The position numbers and the translations under genes were made by a program. The notes beneath the pieces were generated by a model. It was not told the origin of the DNA, made no database searches, and worked only from the letters and a program-made list of their open reading frames with translations. Source: Merdimmobilis hominis (GTDB taxonomy: Bacteria; Bacillota; Clostridia; Oscillospirales; Ruminococcaceae). Taken from it: a stretch of DNA of 64,000 nucleotides. The stretch lies in NCBI RefSeq assembly GCF_021109255.1, contig NZ_JAJODG010000002.1; one strand, 5' to 3'. Shown here in pieces: positions 60,404-64,000 of this stretch. Every line of letters begins with the position of its first letter. Position 1 is the first letter of the stretch.

Positions 60404-61714
60404 ATGCCAAAAACCATGTCTGTTCTGACAGCGCGCTGCGGCAGAATCCGGCCGGACTCGGTCAAGGAGTATGTGGCCACCGGCGGCTTTGAAGCCTTCC
60501 GCAAGGCGCTGGCTATGGAGCCTATGGAGATCATCAACGAGGTGATGGACGCCAAGCTTCTAGGCCGCGGCGGCGCTTCTTACCCAGCGGGTAAAAAATG
60601 GAAGCAACTCTATGAGATCCCCACCTTCCCCAAATACATCGTCTGCAATGCCGATGAGGGCGAGCCCGGCACCTTTAAGGACAAAGTCTTGCTGGAAAAA
60701 GACCCTCTCTTGGTCATCGAGGGCATGCTGATCGCCGGCTATGTCTTTGATTCCCACGACGGTTACATCTACATCCGCGGCGAATACCGAGAAATCCAGC
60801 GGATCTTCCAGGCCGCTATCGCCAATGCGGAGTCTGCTGGATTCTTAGGGGACAACATCTGCGGGACGGATTTCTCCTTCCGAGTTCACATCGTGTCCGG
60901 CGCCGGCGCTTATATCTGCGGCGAGAACTCCGGCCTACTCAACTCCATTGAAGCCAAAACCGGACGGCCCCGGGTCAAACCGCCCCATCTAGCGGAGGTT
61001 GGCCTCTTCTCCATGCCCACCTTGGTGAACAACGTGGAGTCCTTTGCGGGCATCCCGGTCATCCTTTCCATGGGCGGCAAACAGTTCCTGGAACTGGGTT
61101 CGGAGAACAGCGGCGGTACCAAGCTCATCTGCCTCTCCGGCAATGTCAACAATCGGGGCACCTATGAAATCCCCATGCACGGGGTTACCCTGCGGGACAT
61201 CATCTATGATCCCGAGCTGGGCGGGGGCATCCCCGGCGGCAAGGAATTGAAATTCTACCACCTGGGCGGCCAATCCGGCCCCATCGGTTTCCCCCATCAG
61301 CTGGACACCGTCTACTCCCACGATGCCCTGAAAAAGGTGGGACTTTCGGTAGGTTCCGGCGCAGTGGTGGTGCTGGATGAATCGGTCTGCATCATCGATT
61401 ACCTGAAAAAGGTGGCCGACTTCTTCATCCATGAAAGCTGCGGCAAATGCGTCCCCTGCCGGGAAGGCAACCGCCAGATCCGCCTGATCCTCCAAAAATT
61501 CTCCGACGGTGTGGCCACCATGCAGGACTTTGAACGGCTGGAGCGGCTCTCCCTCACCATGGCGATGGCTTCCTCCTGCGGCCTTGGCCAGTCTGCTACC
61601 ACCGCCCTGGATTCCTGCCTCATCCACGCCCGGGAAGAATTTATCGCCCACATCAATGGCGTCTGCCCTGTGTGCTTCAACAGCAGAAAGAATGGTGATA
61701 CCTATGCATATTGA
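60404..61714 (+). CDS. hydB: NuoF-like NADH-binding subunit of the hydrogenase (HydB), short form
   Basis: 436 residues. NuoF core: GRGGASYPAGKKW (FMN loop), NADEGEPGTFKDK (NADH loop), GAYICGENSGLLNSIE, and the [4Fe-4S] site ESCGKCVPCREG with SSCGLGQSA. The fully equipped HydB of Thermotoga also has an N-terminal thioredoxin-like and C-terminal ferredoxin domains; both are missing here. The glycine-rich motif reads ENSG where EETA is usual. With HydC and HydA it probably couples H2, ferredoxin and NAD. Overlaps hydA. Confidence 0.92.
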   Translation: MPKTMSVLTARCGRIRPDSVKEYVATGGFEAFRKALAMEPMEIINEVMDAKLLGRGGASYPAGKKWKQLYEIPTFPKYIVCNADEGEPGTFKDKVLLEKDPLLVIEGMLIAGYVFDSHDGYIYIRGEYREIQRIFQAAIANAESAGFLGDNICGTDFSFRVHIVSGAGAYICGENSGLLNSIEAKTGRPRVKPPHLAEVGLFSMPTLVNNVESFAGIPVILSMGGKQFLELGSENSGGTKLICLSGNVNNRGTYEIPMHGVTLRDIIYDPELGGGIPGGKELKFYHLGGQSGPIGFPHQLDTVYSHDALKKVGLSVGSGAVVVLDESVCIIDYLKKVADFFIHESCGKCVPCREGNRQIRLILQKFSDGVATMQDFERLERLSLTMAMASSCGLGQSATTALDSCLIHAREEFIAHINGVCPVCFNSRKNGDTYAY

Positions 61715-63440
61715 TCCCAACAAAATGGTTACTGTCAAAATCGACGGCATCCCGGTCACTGTGCCCTCCGGCACAACTATTATGGAGGCCGCTAAAAAAA
61801 TCGGCATTAAAATCCCCTCCCTGTGCCATCACCCCGACTTGACCGTCCGGGCTTTCTGCCGCATCTGTGTGGTGGAAGACACCTGGAGCCGCCGCTTGAA
61901 AACCGCCTGCAATAACATTGTGGACGAGTGCGGCGACATCTTTACCAACACCGAAGGGGTCCGCCGGGCCCGCCGCACGATTTTGGAGCTGCTGCTGGCC
62001 AACCATCCCCAGGACTGCCTCCATTGCGAGCGCAATCGCAAGTGCGAGCTCCAAACCCTGGCGGAGGAGTTCGGCATCCGCAAAAACGCCTTTGACCCGG
62101 TCTACCGCCCTGTCCCCAAAGATTTGAGCAATCCCGCCATGGTCCGGGATATGAGCAAATGCATCCGCTGCGGCCGCTGTGTGGACGCCTGCCAGGCGGT
62201 TCAGGAGGTCAATGCCATCGGCTATTCCGGCCGCTCTACCGGCTTTAAAATCACCACCGCTTTTGAAAAGCCTTTGAGCGAATCCCCCTGTGTCTACTGC
62301 GGCCAGTGCATTGCCGCCTGCCCGGTGGGCGCCCTCTATGAGAAAGACGACACCCAAAAGGTGTGGGACGCCCTCTCCAACAAAGACCTCCACGTGGTGG
62401 TCCAGACCGCACCTGCGGTCCGTGTGGCCATCGGCGAGGAGTTCGGCATGGAGAAAGGGGCTATTGCCACCGGCAAGATGGTGGCCGCCCTGCGCCGCCT
62501 GGGCTTTGACAAGGTGTTTGACACCAACTTCTCCGCCGACCTGACCATTGTGGAGGAGGGTAACGAGCTTCTCTCCCGCCTCAAGAGCGGCAAAAATCTG
62601 CCGATGATCACCTCCTGCAGCCCCGGATGGATCAACTATGTGGAGAAGAAATATCCTGACCTGCTGGATCTTGTCTCCAGCTGCAAATCCCCCCAGCAGA
62701 TGTTTGGCGCAGTGGCTAAGACCTATTACGCCGACAAAATGGAAATCCCCCGGGAGAAGATGTTCGTGGTCTCCATTATGCCCTGCGTGGCTAAGAAATA
62801 CGAGGCTCAGCGGCCGGAGATGAACTCCAGCGGCTACCAGGATGTAGATGTGGTCCTTACCACCCGGGAATTGGCTAAGATGATCCGCCTGGCCGGCATC
62901 CAATTTGGCGCCCTGCCGGAAGAAGAGTTTGACAGTCCGTTGGGCCTTGCCTCCGGTGCGGGAGCCATCTTCGGCACCTCTGGAGGGGTCATGGAGGCCG
63001 CAGTCCGCACCGTCTATGAGATTGTCACCGGCAAAGAGCCCCAGAGTCTTGATTTTAACGAACTGCGGGGTCATGAGGGCATCAAAGAAGCCTCTTTGGA
63101 TTTGGATGGCACCACCGTGAAAGTTGCAGTTGCCAATGGCCTCTCCAACGCCAAAATCTTGATGGATAAAGTTCGCGCCGGTGAGGCCGACTACCAATTC
63201 ATTGAGATCATGTGCTGCCCAGGCGGCTGTGTAGGCGGCGGCGGGCAGCCCTTCCGCACCACTGCGGCTATCCGCTCCAACCGGATGACCGGCCTCTACA
63301 AGGTGGATAAGGACAGCAAAATCCGCCAGTCCCACAAAAACCCGGAAATTCTCGCCCTGTACGATGAATTCCTGGGCGAGCCCAACGGCCATCTGGCCCA
63401 TGAACTGCTCCACACCCATTATACCGACCGGAGCCACTAA
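61704..63440 (+). CDS. hydA: [FeFe] hydrogenase catalytic subunit (HydA)
   Basis: 578 residues. In order: plant-type [2Fe-2S] (LCHHPDLTVRAFCRICVV), a His-Cys cluster (HPQDCLHCERNRKCEL), two [4Fe-4S] clusters (CIRCGRCVDAC and CVYCGQCIAACP), then the H-cluster domain with L1 TSCSPGW (about residue 302), L2 MPCVAKKYEAQ (about 358) and L3 EIMCCPGGCVGGG (about 501). All cysteines that hold the active site are present. This is the group A architecture of trimeric bifurcating enzymes. ATG 61704 sits inside the end of hydB; 61692 is an alternative. Terminator follows. Confidence 0.96.
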   Translation: MHIDPNKMVTVKIDGIPVTVPSGTTIMEAAKKIGIKIPSLCHHPDLTVRAFCRICVVEDTWSRRLKTACNNIVDECGDIFTNTEGVRRARRTILELLLANHPQDCLHCERNRKCELQTLAEEFGIRKNAFDPVYRPVPKDLSNPAMVRDMSKCIRCGRCVDACQAVQEVNAIGYSGRSTGFKITTAFEKPLSESPCVYCGQCIAACPVGALYEKDDTQKVWDALSNKDLHVVVQTAPAVRVAIGEEFGMEKGAIATGKMVAALRRLGFDKVFDTNFSADLTIVEEGNELLSRLKSGKNLPMITSCSPGWINYVEKKYPDLLDLVSSCKSPQQMFGAVAKTYYADKMEIPREKMFVVSIMPCVAKKYEAQRPEMNSSGYQDVDVVLTTRELAKMIRLAGIQFGALPEEEFDSPLGLASGAGAIFGTSGGVMEAAVRTVYEIVTGKEPQSLDFNELRGHEGIKEASLDLDGTTVKVAVANGLSNAKILMDKVRAGEADYQFIEIMCCPGGCVGGGGQPFRTTAAIRSNRMTGLYKVDKDSKIRQSHKNPEILALYDEFLGEPNGHLAHELLHTHYTDRSH

Positions 63441-63448
63441 AAAAGCAA

Positions 63449-63490
63449 AACGCCCCGCGGGACGCAAACGTTCCACGGGGCGTTCTTGTA
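63449..63490 (+). terminator. Terminator after hydA
   Basis: AACGCCCCGCGGGA and TTCCACGGGGCGTT pair with a small internal loop, then CTTGTAT. Confidence 0.8.
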
Positions 63491-63567
63491 TATCCTACCC
63501 CTTCCCCGCCTAGGTGGAGGAAGACATTTCCCCCTTCTCTTTAGGGGATTTGTTTTTTATCATACGA

Positions 63568-63605
63568 AAAAAAGCGAACGGGAATAACCCCGTTCGCTTT
63601 TCTCT
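63568..63605 (-). terminator. Terminator after rpsU
   Basis: AAAAGCGAACGGGG and CCCGTTCGCTTTT pair; the minus strand ends in TTTTTTTCG. It can act both ways. Confidence 0.85.
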
Positions 63606-63624
63606 TCCTTAGAGGACACAAACC

Positions 63625-63801
63625 CTATTTGAATTTGCGTTTCCGAGCAGCTTCAGACTTCTTTTTCCGTTTGACGGAAGGTTTTTCGTAGTGCTCTCTT
63701 TTGCGAACCTCAGCCAGAACGCCAGCTCTAGCGCACTGTCTCTTAAATCTTCTAAGAGCGCTATCCAAAGACTCGTTATCTTTAATACGAATTTCTGCCA
63801 T
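63625..63801 (-). CDS. rpsU: 30S ribosomal protein S21
   Basis: 58 residues, found by reading the minus strand: starts MAEIRIKDNESLDSALRRFK and ends in a Lys/Arg-rich tail (KRKKKSEAARKRKFK), the full S21 pattern. S21 helps start translation on the small subunit. AAGGAGGG lies before the ATG at 63801. It has its own promoter and terminator; the usual yqeY/dnaG neighbours are not in view. Confidence 0.96.
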   Translation of the reverse strand: MAEIRIKDNESLDSALRRFKRQCARAGVLAEVRKREHYEKPSVKRKKKSEAARKRKFK

Positions 63802-63864
63802 TTACAATATCCCTCCTTACGCCCAACCGGCAGGAGTTTTTATCCCAAGTGGATAACATCGAAT

Positions 63865-63894
63865 ATTATACAATATCATGCACTAGGATGTCAA
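63865..63894 (-). promoter_or_regulatory. Promoter of rpsU
   Basis: Minus strand: TTGACA, 18 bases, TATAAT, about 64 bases before rpsU. Beyond it, 63895-64000 shows no feature. Confidence 0.75.
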
Positions 63895-64000
63895 TACCTT
63901 TGCCCCCATTGAATACAAGTTTCTTCCAAATTCTTTTTTGAAGAGAACCCTTTCATCCAGAGGGGCAGCAAGACCCAGCGGAACTGATTATTTTAAATAT

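Noticed and set aside
61677..63476. 599-codon open frame antisense to hydA
   Set aside because: Opposite strand of a gene with all H-cluster motifs; no ribosome site and no recognisable domain.

Overview
The window looks like a chromosomal piece of an anaerobic, endospore-forming, moderately GC-rich Firmicute of class Clostridia, probably near Oscillospiraceae/Acutalibacteraceae. Reasons: a spoIIGA-sigE-sigG block, YlmC/YmxH and Spo0A-type proteins, strong AGGAGG ribosome binding sites, an Rnf complex, a trimeric-type [FeFe] hydrogenase, and no aerobic respiratory genes. This placement is inference from gene content. I see no phage, transposon, plasmid or CRISPR.

Layout. 1-6.1 kb: end of an amidohydrolase gene, a D-aminoacylase-type operon, and a multi-PAS/GGDEF protein whose 3' end is frameshifted. 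6.2-12.4 kb: an oxidative-stress block with catalase, divergent from fabG-like SDR, flavin reductase/double rubredoxin, and perR; then a DUF3795 gene with a broken start and a CcdA-TlpA fusion. 12.5-15.8 kb: tsf, rpsB, YlmC/YmxH and a DppA-type peptidase. 15.9-18.9 kb: a GNAT remnant, then sigG, sigE and spoIIGA. 19-24.8 kb: DUF554, MerR and GNAT genes, and a large EndoQ-UvrD fusion. 24.9-28.7 kb: a FAD oxidoreductase, a TetR regulator and a MATE pump that share TGTTCAA boxes. 28.8-36.4 kb: DUF362, tRNA-Ala(GGC), a lone cobK with a putative PD-(D/E)XK protein, YfcE, aldolase, radical SAM, a stand-alone Spo0A DNA-binding domain and a polysaccharide deacetylase. 36.6-43.8 kb: an M20 hydrolase with a polar amino-acid ABC transporter, a cytosine-deaminase-like hydrolase, a DivIVA-like protein, HAD and GNAT genes. 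43.9-51.7 kb: a frameshifted phosphatase, then the apbE-Gx-rnfCDGEAB operon. 51.9-54.7 kb: a CD1247-type acidic protein, efp, an endonuclease IV-like gene and yqeG. 55-59.4 kb: two tandem S9 peptidases. 59.4-63.4 kb: a structured untranslated segment and hydC-hydB-hydA. 63.6-63.8 kb: rpsU.

How it fits together. Hydrogenase and Rnf both handle reduced ferredoxin and NAD(H), and ApbE can attach FMN to RnfG/RnfD, so one stretch carries the core energy metabolism of a fermenter. Catalase, the rubredoxin flavoprotein and PerR form a compact peroxide-defence cassette. Peptidases, acylases, an amino-acid transporter and amidohydrolases point to amino-acid and peptide use.

The most unusual items are: the structured RNA candidate before hydC with three look-alike promoters; a palindromic box repeated near the -10 of two distant gene sets; a 15-codon upstream ORF coupled to the MATE gene; the receiver-less Spo0A protein; RnfG with two FMN domains; and three genes broken by apparent single-base indels, two of them in homopolymers, which could be sequence errors or real.
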